Notes under the pieces: generated by a model
Database searches by the model: none
What the model saw: the letters and a program-made list of their open reading frames with translations, nothing else
What the model was told of the DNA's origin: nothing
Source: Eutypa lata
Lineage: Eukaryota > Ascomycota > Sordariomycetes > Xylariales > Diatrypaceae
Direction: 5' to 3'
Length of the DNA: 64,000 nt
Assembly (NCBI GenBank): GCA_022661535.1
Contig: JAKULF010000004.1
Span: 1,984,001-2,048,000 of the forward strand
Shown here: positions 48,182-59,811 of the stretch, piece after piece
Layout of the letters: each line of letters starts with the position of its first letter
Numbering within the stretch: position 1 is the stretch's first letter
Position numbers and translations under genes: made by a program

Positions 48182-49469
48182 ATGGTCTGCCCTTCATGTG
48201 GAAATTCCCAGTCAATTGCCTTAGCTGCTGGCAGAGAAGTCAGAACTACTCACGATACGTCTGCCTCGCCTTACCATATTGAGTTGACCGCCTGGTTGAA
48301 GCAACTAAATGGGGCCATAGCGGCTGCGTGGCCGAATCGATATGTGACCTATTCGAAAGTCGCTGTGCTGATGCTTAGCTGGGAGAACACTGATATGCAG
48401 GATGCTAGTCTAGAGATATCCCGTCTAGGATACATTTTCAAGGATGTCTACAACTATGAAGTGGAACAGTGGTCAATCCCATCACTGGACGCCGACACTG
48501 CGATACTTGCCAAAGTGCAAGATTTCTTACGTGTGTATGGGCACCAGGATAATCTTTTGATCATCTACTACGCTGGTCACGCAAGACCTGGTATTCTGAG
48601 CGGAGCACCCCCTATCTGGCACCCTACGTAAGTGAACTTCCCCAGGGTTGAGATCTGCTATGGATCTTGAAAAAGATTTTAAAACAAAGCGAGTTTACAG
48701 AAAAGACCCCGAAGCAGGTGAAGAAATCGATATTTCCTGTATACAACCCCTGCTCGCGCGAGCTAGACCCACCTCACCTGATGTTCTTTTGCTGTATGAT
48801 AGCTGTAACTCACTATGGGCACGTCCATCGAATACGAAGACAAGTCGAGCAGTAGTTGAAAATTTGTTTGCAGGAGGGTTCGAATCACAAGTCCCCATTG
48901 CGGGACCAGGTTCCTTCTCGGCCAGCCTTATAGACGAACTAGGTCTCGCAGCACGGTCGAATAAGCCGCTCTCGGTGGTCGAACTTCATAGAAGACTCAT
49001 CTGCAAGCTTCAGCAGAGCCAACCAAGAGTCATGGTCACACCTTCACACTTGTTCCTCTCCGTTGACACGAGGCCTATACTCTTGTCCCCCATGAAGTTG
49101 CACAGACTTATCGACACTAACGACCGTACGGCTTCTCTCGCTCTTCAAGATGCAAACGGAGTAATGGCGAATACGGTCGACCACCGCAGCTGGCCTAAAG
49201 TCCTTTTGGCTCTTCGGCTCGTCGACAATGAAGACAACATGAAAGCTTTGCAACGATGGTTGCTGGATGCCCCTTCTGGAGTCATAGAATTCGGCGGAAT
49301 GAGCCCCAGCTTCTCAACGCTCTTGCTAGTTCAAGTGCCTATCCCAGTTTGGGATACACTTGAACCATCGCCTGCAGTATCTTTCGTATCATTCATAAGT
49401 GGGCCTCCGACTTCAACTTTGCTTCCACGATCTGATGGTTCGGACAAGACCTTTCTCCCCGGCAGATAA
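48182..49469 (+). CDS. Caspase-like (C14-type) domain protein
   Basis: Two exons, 48182-48627 and 48701-49469 (donor GTAAGT, acceptor TTACAG, phase 2), 404 aa. The N-terminal half matches the fungal caspase-fold family: PNRY..VAVLMLSWENTD (first strand), EVEQWSIPS, then DNLLIIYYAGHA with the catalytic His and DVLLLYDSCNS with the catalytic Cys (His/Cys dyad of clan CD peptidases). The usual HG is HA here. The rest (about 215-404) is the extension common in these proteins: FAGGFESQ, ASLIDEL, SVVELHRRLI and a hydrophobic FSTLLLVQVPIPVWD near the end. Fungal members are often linked to programmed cell death or NLR systems, but this one is unstudied to my knowledge. It lies 1 kb from a decayed DUF6594 gene. 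No signal peptide. The start is the first ATG; MVCPSCGNS could bind metal. Confidence 0.85.
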
Positions 49470-49857
49470 ACACAGCTGGTCAATGGGAATATGTAAGGAG
49501 AGACGTTCTTAAATATTGAGAAGAACTTACTTATTTGATAATCAATGGAGGTGATAGACGTGGAGAAGGGAGTTGGAAGATAGCTTTAGATCTATCTGTA
49601 GGCTATATAGAGGGATATGGGATGTCTAGAGTACCCACCATCTAGGTCAGGTAAGTGGACTGTGATGATCAATTGGATTAAGGGGACAGATTTTAACAAA
49701 GCAATCTCAATTATATTACTTCGATAATGAAAATAGATTCGTGTCGTCGTAACCCCTTGAACAACGTTTATCCCCAAAAACAGCTAATAGGCCATCTCAA
49801 CATAACCCGAGTCAATTTCCCCTGAGTGTTGATCAGCCCCTATTTCCAAACTGAAAC

Positions 49858-51984
49858 CTAAGCATATAGTTCCGGGTAATCGGCTTTGATCATGTCAGCG
49901 CCCTATAGCGTTATACATTAGCAAGCGTATCACTTCACTGGGCTTACGATTATACAAACCTTCTCCGCAAGCATGTAGACGGACATCTGGATGCGGCAGT
50001 CGGGGATGACCGGGATGACAGAAGCATCAATGACGCGGAGATTATTGATGCCGAAGACCCGAAGCTTGCCGTCCACGGCGCCCTGTTCGATGCGCTGACC
50101 CATCCTGGCGGTCCCGCACGGATGAAAGCCCGTCTGCGACCTCTCGAGGATCATTTTGTCCATGGCCGCATCAGACGTCCTTGGCATCGGCCAGGGGTAG
50201 TCTTCCCCGATGATGTCCTTCATGCCCTTGCCGTGCATGAGTACATCATCGACCCAGCGGATACCTTCACGCACTGACCTGGAGTTAGCAATTGTTTTTT
50301 TTAACGAGGCACGGGATTTATTCGGGAGTCCTTTTCTGCCGAACATTTCCCTTCAAGTAACTTCAACCACCAAAGCTAACCACAAAGAAGAGATAATGAC
50401 TAGGAAGACTACTTACGAGCGAGAATATCTAGGTCCTCAGCGAAGAAGTTCAGGTTGATCTTGGGCTGCGTTAGTGGGTCAGTGCTGCCTAGCTCGACAG
50501 TGCCCGACTTGCTCTGAGGGCGCAACAGATCGACGATGACGGTCATGTAGTCGCCCGTGGGGGGAGTTGGGATGTGCCACTGGAATGCATCGCTGAACAT
50601 GGGCACGAAGTCGATCTCGAAATGCGGCTGTCCGGCAGGGCCGAAAGGGTCTAGGCCCCCGTTGGCTTCCTTGGCCTTGACGTATTCGGGATATTTCATA
50701 AGACGCTCGTCGATGCGCGGAAGGCCGACGAGCTCGAGGAGACCCGAGGTATAGGGCCCCTGGTTCTTCCAGCGGTAAGAGCTCACTGCCGCGTCGTGCT
50801 CGAGTCCTGCGCGGAGCAGGTGGTGGTCTAGACCATATCCATCTTCGAGACGGAAAACGTGTGCAAGAATTGGGTGGTCAAGTAGGTTCTGACCTACATG
50901 AGCGGAGTCCACGACGGTGTCGATGTTGAGCTTGGCAAGGTCGGACTTCCGACCGATTCCGCTGAGCATGAGAAGTTTCGGACTCTCAAACACACCAGAA
51001 GAGACGATGGTCTCGTACTTGGACTTGAAGCTATGCGTCTCGCCGGAGGGGAGAATGACCTCCACGCCAACACATTTCTTCGTGGCTTCGTCGATCAGCA
51101 AACGCTTCGAATTCGTTTTGGAGAGGACGATGACGTTCGTCTTGCCCTCGAGATACATCCAGCTTGAAGATCGCTTCCCGTCGTAGATGCTGTTGGTGCA
51201 CTTCCAAAGCCCACGCATAGTCCCATTATGGACGTCATCCGTCAGCTCGCCGCCCTTGCTCGTCCAAGCTTCGGCGAGCGCATCGCGAAACCCCTGAACC
51301 TCGGGGACGAGATCCGAATGCGAAACGGGGATGGGCCCTCCGGCACCGATGTACTTCAGCTTCTCGCTGTGGATCTTCAGGTCGTCGTGGTAGGTGGCAG
51401 GCTTGTAGAAATACGGACGACAGCTCTCCCATTTCCACTCCTCGCCGCCGAAGGGCGCCCAGTCGTCGAAGGTGCCGGCCGATCCCGGGATCCATGTATA
51501 GTAGTTCAAGCAGCTGGAACCACCGAGCCTAGTTAGTAAAAACAAGTTAGTATCCAATTTTTTATGATATCTTGTAGATAGTTCTATAACAGGACGAGAA
51601 AGGTAAGACATTAATTTGTTTCTATTACTCACGTCTTGCCGCGAGTGTTGGGCTTCTCGACGCGGGTGTATTCCGGTCGGTCGATCATGGTCGTCTTGTA
51701 AGCCCAGTCGTACTTGCTATCGCGAAGCTCGAAGGCTCGTGCGGGCGTCGTGATCGCGTCCACGTCCTGGGGGTTGCCGATTCCAGCCTCGATAACCAAG
51801 ACACGGACCTTGGGAGATTCGGCTAGGCGCCCCGCGACAGTGCAACCGGCAGTGCCTCCTAAGGAATGAAATTAACTCCATGTCTATAAGGTAGGAGTCA
51901 CATTAGTAGAAATATTAGGTTAGCTTATTTACCTCCAACGACGATGAAGTCGAACTGTTCAACGGAATCAATTTGGTTGGCCAT
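49858..51984 (-). CDS. GMC-family FAD oxidoreductase
   Basis: Five exons: 51984-51933, 51858-51633, 51528-50417, 50273-49960, 49902-49858; 582 aa. Glucose-methanol-choline oxidoreductase using FAD to oxidise an alcohol or sugar. Seen: FIVVGGGTAGCTVAGRL (FAD-binding GxGxxG, split by intron 1), NTRGKTLGGSSCLNY (GMC signature 1, rebuilt across intron 2), GVFESPKLLMLSGIG (signature 2), and the active-site region GFHPCGTARMG followed by LRVIDASVIP. The last 15-codon exon restores the usual LAEKGADMIK end; without splicing the frame runs into unrelated residues. The acceptor of exon 4 (GTCAG/TGCGTG) was chosen because it gives LALREGIRWV with frame kept. No signal peptide, so intracellular; closer to choline-dehydrogenase or alcohol-oxidase-like members than to secreted glucose oxidases. 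The substrate cannot be told. Confidence 0.93.
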
Positions 51985-54723
51985 TGTTCTTGTGGTTTCT
52001 AATTTTGTTGTCAAAATTAGAAGAGAGAAGGCTGCAAGTTTGGTTATAAATGAAGCAGAAGGTAGATAAGCAGTGAAAGCTAAAAGCTGGAGGTGAAATT
52101 GTTGCTGCGTTAATTATGATGTGTTTAGAGACGAGATACTGTTGATCTTGGGAGTTTATCTCAACACCTATCATGGACCTGTGACCTTTATAACTTGAGA
52201 TTATGTTATTGATGCTATTTACTACGACTGTGATAATACAATGTCAAATGTCCTATCCATTCCGAATCCACGATGCATCACCGGGTGCATTGCAGAGTGT
52301 ACAAGGCGATAGTCAAGCATCATCTTTGAAGATAGCATGGCTGCATCACATTACTAAGTCTCTGCATGTCAAAGCGAATCAATCCCGTCTTCTTCTGTGC
52401 ATACCGAAATAAAACGAAAGCCCGAGTCGAGCTCTGTCGAATCAATAGTCAGCAAATTCCGGAATCTAGCGTTACACTGCAAACTACGCTTAGGATGTCA
52501 AGATCGAGCTGAGAGATTCACAAAGCTGGATGCAGTGTGTCTTACTGATCCCTATGCAATTGATAAAGGTGTAACGCCGACCGGCCTATTCCCGCATGCC
52601 GAAGTGACGGCAGCCCCGGACACTCTATACTGTGGGCAAAGTGCGGAATCCCGAGCTGTAGGCGAATGCGGGTGCTTAGTGAGACGAGCCAGACAAAAGA
52701 CTGCATGGTTGGAAGAAGCATCTACAGTAGCATCTACTACGCCAGTAAAAATCAAGCTTTTCTGCCACTATCTTTCATTCCCTTCTCGTTTAATTTTGAT
52801 CTCTGGGACTGTACGCAGCGAATGATGCACCATCCTGCATATTTTGTACGTACGAGAGCCCAACTGGGAATGTCTTATCAAAGAGATTCTAATACTGCAT
52901 CTGTTCCTGTACGGAATATTTATTCAAGTACAATATTTACTGGAAATCGTGAGATCATCAATTGAGAATACAAAATAGTTTGGTTTCTACGAAGACGAAT
53001 ATCGATATGAAATAAATCCAGGCTTCGGAGGAGCATCGGGGCAAACTCGGTATTGTTCAGAGGCGGTAAAGTTTGACGGCCTTTTCTCAACATCTCCGGC
53101 ATTGAGATATCTCGGTGAATTTTAACAACCAACTAGGGAGTCGCGTAACTAGAAATATATGACTGGATGAGCTAATCACGTATAAGTCAATATTAGTGAG
53201 GTTCAATTGAAGGAATTAGACATTAAATAGAAAGCCGTAAAATGGCCTTAGCGAGGACTTGAGACCTAATTGTTAGCCTCCAAATAAGCTAGATCGAACA
53301 ATATCTGATGTCCTTTTAGCCGACCTCTTTTAACGAGACACAGCTGAAAATGGAACGAACAGAGTAAATCAAAAAAAAAAAAAAAAAAAAAGAAAGGGGT
53401 TACTAGGCATATAACAAGGCTACGTGCAACGAATGAATATCTCATCAGGATACAAAATGCATCATAGGAGGCTTTCCCGAACTTTTCCCTAGCAGCATTT
53501 CAGATCCTACTTCTTAATACTTGAATTTGATGTTAATATCACCCTTGTGGTTCTTAGCGAAGGCCTGGGTAAATTTGATATAGGAAATAAGTCTTGAGAA
53601 CCTCACGAACTCGTCCACTCCTAAAGTTATGGAACAGCAAGCTACAGTGAGTTGTGCGAGTACCAGGATCCCCGTTTGGCCCTGTTGATGCTTGTAGACT
53701 AAGGAAGGGGAAAATAAAAAGATTAACCCCTCGCCCCCTCCCTTTCTCACATGGTTACTCATCCGGTCCTACATCTTCATGAAACCTCGCTTCCACCGAT
53801 GATTGCTTTGATAAAACGCTACTGCAAATCTTCCAACCCATTTATGGATTCGCTAGCTGGAACTGGTAAAAGTGCGGCCAGCGTCGCGACTATCTTGTAT
53901 TTTCAGCGTCCCCAGATTCCGGCCGAGGGATACGCGTGTTACGCCACCGAAAGACAGATCATAGTTCTTATCTATGATGCACCGGTACTTCGTGTGGTTC
54001 GTAATGAACCCTGTATAACTTTATCCCCTCTCCAAAGAGCTTGAAACGACCACCACAATGGAGTCTCACCAGTTTCGTTAAATTTCTTCCAGTATCAGCT
54101 GTTTATTTCTACCTTTCCTCTTCTTCTTTCTTAAGAAAGAGGTGTTCTTTGCTTTTTAAGGCCATTCCAAAGACTACATTATATCTGGTAAGTAAAAGTG
54201 CGGGGTTAACTAAGCTGCCTCTAAATACGTTATCTCCTCTAATTAGCCTCTTCTTCCAAGAGAGGTGCCAGCCCGAATGTACTTACTAAGCTACAGGCGA
54301 TCGTGAGATCACCAGTTTGATAGAAAGAAAAGGCTAAGGATACAATCATTAAGGAGATGCAATACTCGGTATTCTTTTTTTTTTCTTTTTTTTTTCTTTC
54401 TTGAAGAGATACTTAACTATTTACATGATTTCATTATTTATTATTCTGATTAACAGCTTCTCCTCAAGCTTTGTTATATCATAGGGGATGTCAGTGAAGA
54501 CACTCTCCCCCTGTTAGTAAGCAACGTCCTACAAGACACTAAAGAACTTCATAGGACTGACATGCTTACCTTCTACTTTTATGTTCTCACTTGGATCCAG
54601 CTGACAATATTTATCATCGTTAAAGCCTGTACCTCTTTTAGGAGGTTTAATAGGACGTCACTGTAGGGAGTTCCTAGTGTGGAGAGCCGTCCCGATTACG
54701 CTACGAGATGCCGGGTGATGGTC
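51985..54723. other. Intergenic region, 2.7 kb
   Basis: Between the GMC promoter (minus) and the 3' end of the ankyrin-type gene (minus). No gene is supported. A 142-codon frame at 52397-52825 and a 97-codon frame at 53751-54044 with a P-loop-like GTGKS have no further family signal. Contains a 21-nt A run at 53371-53391 and a T-rich run near 54376-54402. Confidence 0.45.
53371..53391 (+). repeat. Poly(A) run, 21 nt
   Basis: Uninterrupted run of 21 A residues. Could be the tail of a reverse-transcribed insertion, but no matching element or target duplication was recognised on its 5' side; it may also be a simple mononucleotide repeat. Confidence 0.9.
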
Positions 54724-55869
54724 CTAGTAGACCGCCCTGGCACCAATATCCAGGAGTTGGAGTACGAGCGACTTCTCCTCGCTAGGCGCTGAAAAGCAGT
54801 CGATAGCTCGTTGGAGAACCTCGTCAAGCCCAAGCGCTAGTTGTACCCTGGTCGGATGGCGTTCGGGAAGAGAGCAGATGGAATCTATAATGGCCTGAAT
54901 TACCTTGGTGAAGCGCAACTCGAGAAGGTCTCTAAAATCCTGCGTCATCGTCCCATCGTAGGGCTCGAATATGTTGATTTGGGCGCCGTGCTCTAGTAAG
55001 GCAATAATGCAATACTGAAGGTCATTATATTCGGGTGAGGACTTATCTTGTTGACGTGTCTTCGCAAGAGCGAAAGCGTACCTAAGGGAATCATTACACA
55101 GAGGCTGCGGCTGTTGTCTTGGTATGCTCCAAGCGCATTCCTGGTGGACAGTCCCCGCGTAGAGACACTCACTCGAGCCAAATTCCGAGTATCTCAGTGT
55201 CAGACTAGTTCCGAGCCCCAGCAGTGATTCGACAAGAGGTAACCTACCGCACTCAATGGCAATGTGGAGGGGGGGCTTGGCCGATCTGTAGAAGGTTTCC
55301 CATATTGCGTCGAAGGGCTGTTGAATACTCTCATTCTTGTACGCGCAAACCATACGACGGATGATGGTGTCGGGCGTTTCATTCAAGATCGCCCAGTTAA
55401 TAAGTGGCCTAGCCTCTTCGTATGTGATGGTGGTTGACTCTTTATAAAGCACGTGGTCATGATCATCATTAGTATAGAACTGGATTTGCTTCCCGAGGAA
55501 GGCGAGAGGATTCTCCTGAACCAGCCTGGCTCTCCCTGCGTAATTAAGCTCTTTGATCATAGCATCTAGTATCTCAGTCGCTACGTCGTGAAAAGCGGGA
55601 TCGGGTTCTACCAACTTCATATCACGGTCATTCAATCCGTATAGGGAGGTAGGATCTTCCGGGCCATCTCGGTTTTCGTTAACCTGCCGAGATAGTTCTG
55701 AGTATTCTCCTTCTCCGCGTGTTGGAAAAAAGTAGCCTAACCTACCGATTGCTTTCTTTACAATACTGTCATATCTTCTCTCTGAAGGATGTCTTCTGAC
55801 ATCTATCATATCGGCCTCGGTGACACCGAGGTTCAATAGCTCCCTCTTGAGAACTTGGCGTGAAGGCAT
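54724..55869 (-). CDS. Ankyrin-like repeat protein
   Basis: Single exon, 381 aa. Residues 1-75 contain a charged helical head; residues about 195-225 read PPLHIAIECGRLPLVESLLGLG, a good ankyrin-repeat unit (consensus xTPLHxAxxxGxxxxVxxLLxxG). A weaker unit follows at about 285-310 (YCIIALLEHGAQINI) and another near the C-terminus (LVLQLLDIGARAVY). Spacing is irregular, so only two or three repeats are sure. Fungal ankyrin proteins of this sort are often accessory and may be the sensor part of NLR-like systems, but no effector or NTPase domain is present here. No membrane segment. The start is the only Met upstream of the conserved-looking head. I do not recognise an ortholog. Confidence 0.65.
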   Translation of the reverse strand: MPSRQVLKRELLNLGVTEADMIDVRRHPSERRYDSIVKKAIGRLGYFFPTRGEGEYSELSRQVNENRDGPEDPTSLYGLNDRDMKLVEPDPAFHDVATEILDAMIKELNYAGRARLVQENPLAFLGKQIQFYTNDDHDHVLYKESTTITYEEARPLINWAILNETPDTIIRRMVCAYKNESIQQPFDAIWETFYRSAKPPLHIAIECGRLPLVESLLGLGTSLTLRYSEFGSSECLYAGTVHQECAWSIPRQQPQPLCNDSLRYAFALAKTRQQDKSSPEYNDLQYCIIALLEHGAQINIFEPYDGTMTQDFRDLLELRFTKVIQAIIDSICSLPERHPTRVQLALGLDEVLQRAIDCFSAPSEEKSLVLQLLDIGARAVY

Positions 55870-56367
55870 CCTATCAGGTATGCTAATACGTCAGATCGAG
55901 GATAATGTGGGGAGGCCCGGAGACAAAACATGTCTAGATGTAAGCTATTTATTAAAAGGGGGTTTGTGCAGACAAGAAAACACGTTCTATAACAACAATG
56001 ACTATGTTCTCAGTTAGTTTTGACTAACCATAGTACTTGTGAAATCTGTTTGGAATTCATGCTGTAAAGGGCTTAGTATTATCTGCTATTATTGAACAAT
56101 TAGATCTTTCAGGCGACAATGATATCGACTCTAAATTTCAAAGACAGAATAAGACTTGATTGCAGCTTTAATATGAGTTCAAATGGCATACAGTAAATAT
56201 TACTTATTATTATAGCGTTTACAAAATCGGAGGTAATACAGTGGATGGTTGAAAACTCCATTACCCCTTTGTTGCAATTTTCTTTATCACTTTGTTTTCA
56301 CTCTAGTTATACCTCCTTATGTAAAAACAAAGGCATTATCATACGATGATGCCTGTAAACTAGATTT
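55870..56367. other. Intergenic region
   Basis: About 500 bp of AT-rich DNA between two minus-strand genes: promoter of the ankyrin-like gene and 3' region of the FAD monooxygenase. Nothing else is seen. Confidence 0.5.
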
Positions 56368-57489
56368 CTAAATACCGTGCATTTCTCCAATTCCCTTCTC
56401 ACTCTTCATAACATTACTTTCCCATTCAGGATACCTAGAATCGTACCAGGCTGGTATACCGCTTGGACCGAATGTGGAAATGCATTTTGCCAGCTGAATA
56501 CCGTCTGTAATAGCGTTGCCAGCCCCCTCTCCTCCTAGGATGGGCTCTGCATGGACCGAGTCACCCATAAAGAAGACACCCTTCTCCGCAAGCGCGCGAA
56601 GTCCCTGGTGACTAACTAACACGGTACGCATAAGCCAGTGGAGAACCCGTTCCGTTCGCAGCTTCTCTGCGTTGAATACTTCCTTGAAGGGCTGTTCCAG
56701 CTCTTGGAGAGCCTCTATCTCCTCGTAAAACTCTTCTGGAATATGCGTCACCCCTGACACTGAGCGGTAGGGCTTGTGAAGTGGATCAGCGGGTCCTTTG
56801 GCCGGGCGCGAATATATCCAACCCATACTCACTGTGTCCCTTTGCTGTTCGTTGACAGACACATTGAGTACCACGTCGCCCTGCTTCGTTTCGATTACGT
56901 TGGACCCTCTCATCGCGGGGGCGTAGATACTATCGAAAAGTGTTCGCTCTACCTGACGCCTGCCGTTGAATGCAACATAAGGGAGAACTCTGAGAGGCGT
57001 GTTAGGCGAAAGCGATTTGCGAGTACTCGAATGCGGACCATCGGCGCCGACAACGCACACGCTCTCTAGTTTCGGGGCGTTTTGCATGCAAAGAGTTATT
57101 CCTGACGAAGTTTCTTCCACCTTCTCGAGAGCATTCCCCCATTGGACATCGAGCCCTTGGCGGAGCAGTGCCTCGAGCTTCCCACGATGCGCTCGAAAAG
57201 ACGACCAGTCCACCTTGCCAGGGCGAACGAGTAGGTTCGGTTCGATGTTTCCGATACCGCCCAGCGACCCGTCCACCGCTATGCGTCGTCTAAAGGTCCA
57301 CTCGTCCAAGCCCAGTATGTCAAGAAGTGGCCTGTATGAGGACGCGTGGAGCGTGATGCCGTATCCGTGGCGAGGACTTGAGGGCATTCTTTCGTAAAGA
57401 ACTGCCGGAACACCGTGTTTAAGTAGACAGCGGCCGAGTGTCAAGCCCCCGATGCCCGCCCCAATTATTCGGACTGGCTGCTGTGTCAT
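56368..57489 (-). CDS. FAD-dependent monooxygenase
   Basis: Single exon, 373 aa from the ATG at 57489. Class A flavoprotein monooxygenase (salicylate/aromatic hydroxylase-like fold) that uses NADPH and O2 to hydroxylate or epoxidise a substrate. Seen: RIIGAGIGGLTLGRCL (Rossmann GxGxxG, residues 6-21), VGADGPHSSTRK (the DG motif) and GDSVHAEPILGGEGAGNAI (the GD motif binding the FAD ribityl chain). The frame is open for another 55 codons upstream (to 57654), but those residues do not look protein-like and the chosen start puts the dinucleotide motif at the canonical distance. It lies 0.5 kb downstream of a P450 on the same strand; the pair resembles tailoring enzymes of a secondary-metabolite pathway. 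Confidence 0.9.
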   Translation of the reverse strand: MTQQPVRIIGAGIGGLTLGRCLLKHGVPAVLYERMPSSPRHGYGITLHASSYRPLLDILGLDEWTFRRRIAVDGSLGGIGNIEPNLLVRPGKVDWSSFRAHRGKLEALLRQGLDVQWGNALEKVEETSSGITLCMQNAPKLESVCVVGADGPHSSTRKSLSPNTPLRVLPYVAFNGRRQVERTLFDSIYAPAMRGSNVIETKQGDVVLNVSVNEQQRDTVSMGWIYSRPAKGPADPLHKPYRSVSGVTHIPEEFYEEIEALQELEQPFKEVFNAEKLRTERVLHWLMRTVLVSHQGLRALAEKGVFFMGDSVHAEPILGGEGAGNAITDGIQLAKCISTFGPSGIPAWYDSRYPEWESNVMKSEKGIGEMHGI

Positions 57490-57998
57490 TGTGGTGGTGA
57501 GGGATTGTGAGATACATGTATGTCTGGGATTACACAGAAGGCGGAGGGGGTGGTATTTTTGAAGATTAAAGTCCTCATGGATAGCGGTAGGAATCAGAGA
57601 ATCAAAGACTTGGGACTGCTGTACGTCAGACCTAGCCCTGCCCGGCATGAACATACACAGAGGTCATTAGTGCGATCGGCGGAGAAAATAAGGTGGAAAT
57701 CTAGATCAAGATCGGGCTCTATTTTAGTTGCATACGATAGTTCGTTGCCGCACTGAGCCTCAGACCGAAATAAGTATAACATCCCTGTCAGGTAGACGAC
57801 GGTTTCAAATGTTTTAATACTCTATCGGATGTGAGTGTTCCTTCCTTCTCAATGCCAAATATGTATATTCGAGTGATTTAATTATGAAATCTTTTATAAA
57901 TATATTAAAACCAATTAAGATTTTGCGGGAAAGGATATGAACCAAGTGAGGCGAGGGCATAATAAGTAGTCTTGACTTAGGTAAGTAAGCATCAAAAT
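57490..57998. other. Intergenic region between FAD monooxygenase and P450
   Basis: About 500 bp, AT-rich near 57880-57930, with no gene. It must hold the monooxygenase promoter and the P450 3' UTR, both on the minus strand. Confidence 0.45.
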
Positions 57999-59811
57999 TT
58001 ATAACCCTTTGCTTAGCTCCTTGACAAAGTCGCCTCGGGGCCGGAATTTCAAGCATGGTCCATCATGAACAGAAACGAAGATGTTGTGTAGTTGGTATTC
58101 GTCTCTCCTCCCTCTCCCACTCCTACCATCCGTCTCCCTTCCACCTCCCAGCTCTCCCGCTTCACCTTCGGCCCTCTCGAAGTCAAAGTACCAAAGCGTC
58201 TTGGCCAAGATCAAGCTGGCTTCCAGATACGCCATAGCCTTCCCTGCACATCCGCGCCCACCGATGGAGAAAGGCGTGAAGGCACCCTTGTTATTCCTAC
58301 TTGCTTCTGGGTCACCCGGAAGCCAACGTTCCGGCTTATATGCGAAGGGCTCTGGGAAGTAGTCCTCGTTGTGATGAATGCTGTATATGTTAACTCCTAC
58401 CTGGGTGCCAGGAGGTATCACACGGCCGTCTACGATGAGCTGTTCGGCTTTGGCGCCGTAGTCGTCGGCGTCGAATGCCTGTTCTCGCCACAAAGTGCCG
58501 GCCAGTGGTGGGGACATCCTGAGTGCCTCGTCAAAACAGGCGCGAAGGTACTGGCATCCCGCGAGCTGCGGTCCCCTCCGTATCTCGGTACCACTGTTGA
58601 AAGCCGAGCGAACTTCTTCCGCAAGAAGCCGGTAGCATCTGGGGTTTCTTGAGAGGTAGAAGAATAGAGCGCTTAGACCGGTCGCCGTCGTATCACCTCC
58701 TGAGTTCCCCCCAAATTATTAGTATATTTAACCATCGGAGCTTTGCGTATCTTTGTTGAACAGATAGTTGTTGGGAGGGTATATGTCTGTCTATACGAAC
58801 CAGCTGACAGGAAAAAGATTGCTTCGGACCAAATCTCACTAGTCCAGATGTTGTCTTCCTCTGAGAACTTCATACTATCTCCCACAAAAGAGTAGAAATC
58901 ATGTTCCGCATGTTGATCCTTAGAAACCCGGATCTTTATCATCTTCTGTAGTGTACGCAAGTAACTTTTCCCTCGCATAACAGCTCGAAGATAGATGAAG
59001 AGCTCTGCATTCATGTTGGCGAGGACTGGCATCTGAACGTTGATGTTAAGAAAGTAATTTGCAAGGTTCATGGAATCGAATATAAAACGATAGGTAGGCT
59101 TAGTTTGAAGCTCCAAGGGGTAAGCGAACGAGAGGTATCCCACTACGTCCATGACGAAATTCTTGCAGCGCTCTGTCATGTTTATTGGGGCAGAGCTTCC
59201 GCCGTTTTGACATGAGAGGAGTAGTCGTTGAATGAAGATGTCGACTTGCTCCATCATAGTAGGTTCGAAAATTCGCATTGACCGTTCATTCACTACTTGT
59301 CCGACGATCTTACGCTTCGTGCGATGGACGTCTCGGGGTACAGCGTTGAACAGGCTGTAAACATCTTTCCCCCGTTGAGATACCAGGTAAGCACGGGATT
59401 TCGTGACATCTTCATTCTGGTATATGTCGTGCAGGGCTGTAACGGTGTTGAACACGAGCTTATCGGGCCCTTGTCTAACCACGGGACCTATTATGATTGA
59501 AGATAAGTGCATTATTCTTGGGTCGAGGAACGAGTACTTCCTCACCGTACTTCAAGTGATCCTGCCAAGTCTTCAGGTGGAGGTCCGTCTTCATAGCATA
59601 GAAGGCGCCGTAGAAATCAGTTAATTTGGCTACAAGAGGACCTGGATAATGCTTCAGAGGATGTGCAAGCAGGCGGTAGCCAAAGAGGAAAGAGTACTAA
59701 GTCATGTGTTAGTGATACTTGGCGTAGTAGAAGCTCGCGTCCATTTACATATAATATAATGAGGCAGATAGCATATAATGCAGCTTTGGAGAGCATCACG
59801 AGGGGGTCCAT
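57999..59811 (-). CDS. Cytochrome P450 monooxygenase
   Basis: Four exons: 59811-59749, 59696-59546, 59487-58801, 58699-57999; introns of 52, 58 and 101 nt; 533 aa with frame kept. ER-anchored P450 (N-terminal helix ALYAICLIILY). Seen: HPLKHYPGPLVAKLTDFYGA (proline-rich hinge), KYGPVVRQGPDKLVFNT (rebuilt across intron 2), I-helix AGGDTTATG (rebuilt across intron 3), ExxR as EALR, FAYKPERW and heme loop FSIGGRGCAGK with the Cys ligand. The overall pattern is that of fungal secondary-metabolism P450s (CYP65-like, from general resemblance only). A C-terminal Gly/Arg-rich insertion lies after the heme loop (about residues 475-500). Substrate unknown; likely works with the neighbouring FAD monooxygenase if they form a pathway. 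Confidence 0.93.

Noticed and set aside
52397..52825. 142-codon plus-strand frame between the GMC and ankyrin genes
   Set aside because: No domain, overlapping frames of similar quality on both strands, and no splice-supported extension.
58092..58652. Plus-strand frame of 186 codons opposite the second P450
   Set aside because: Antisense of the heme-binding exon; no domain signal of its own.
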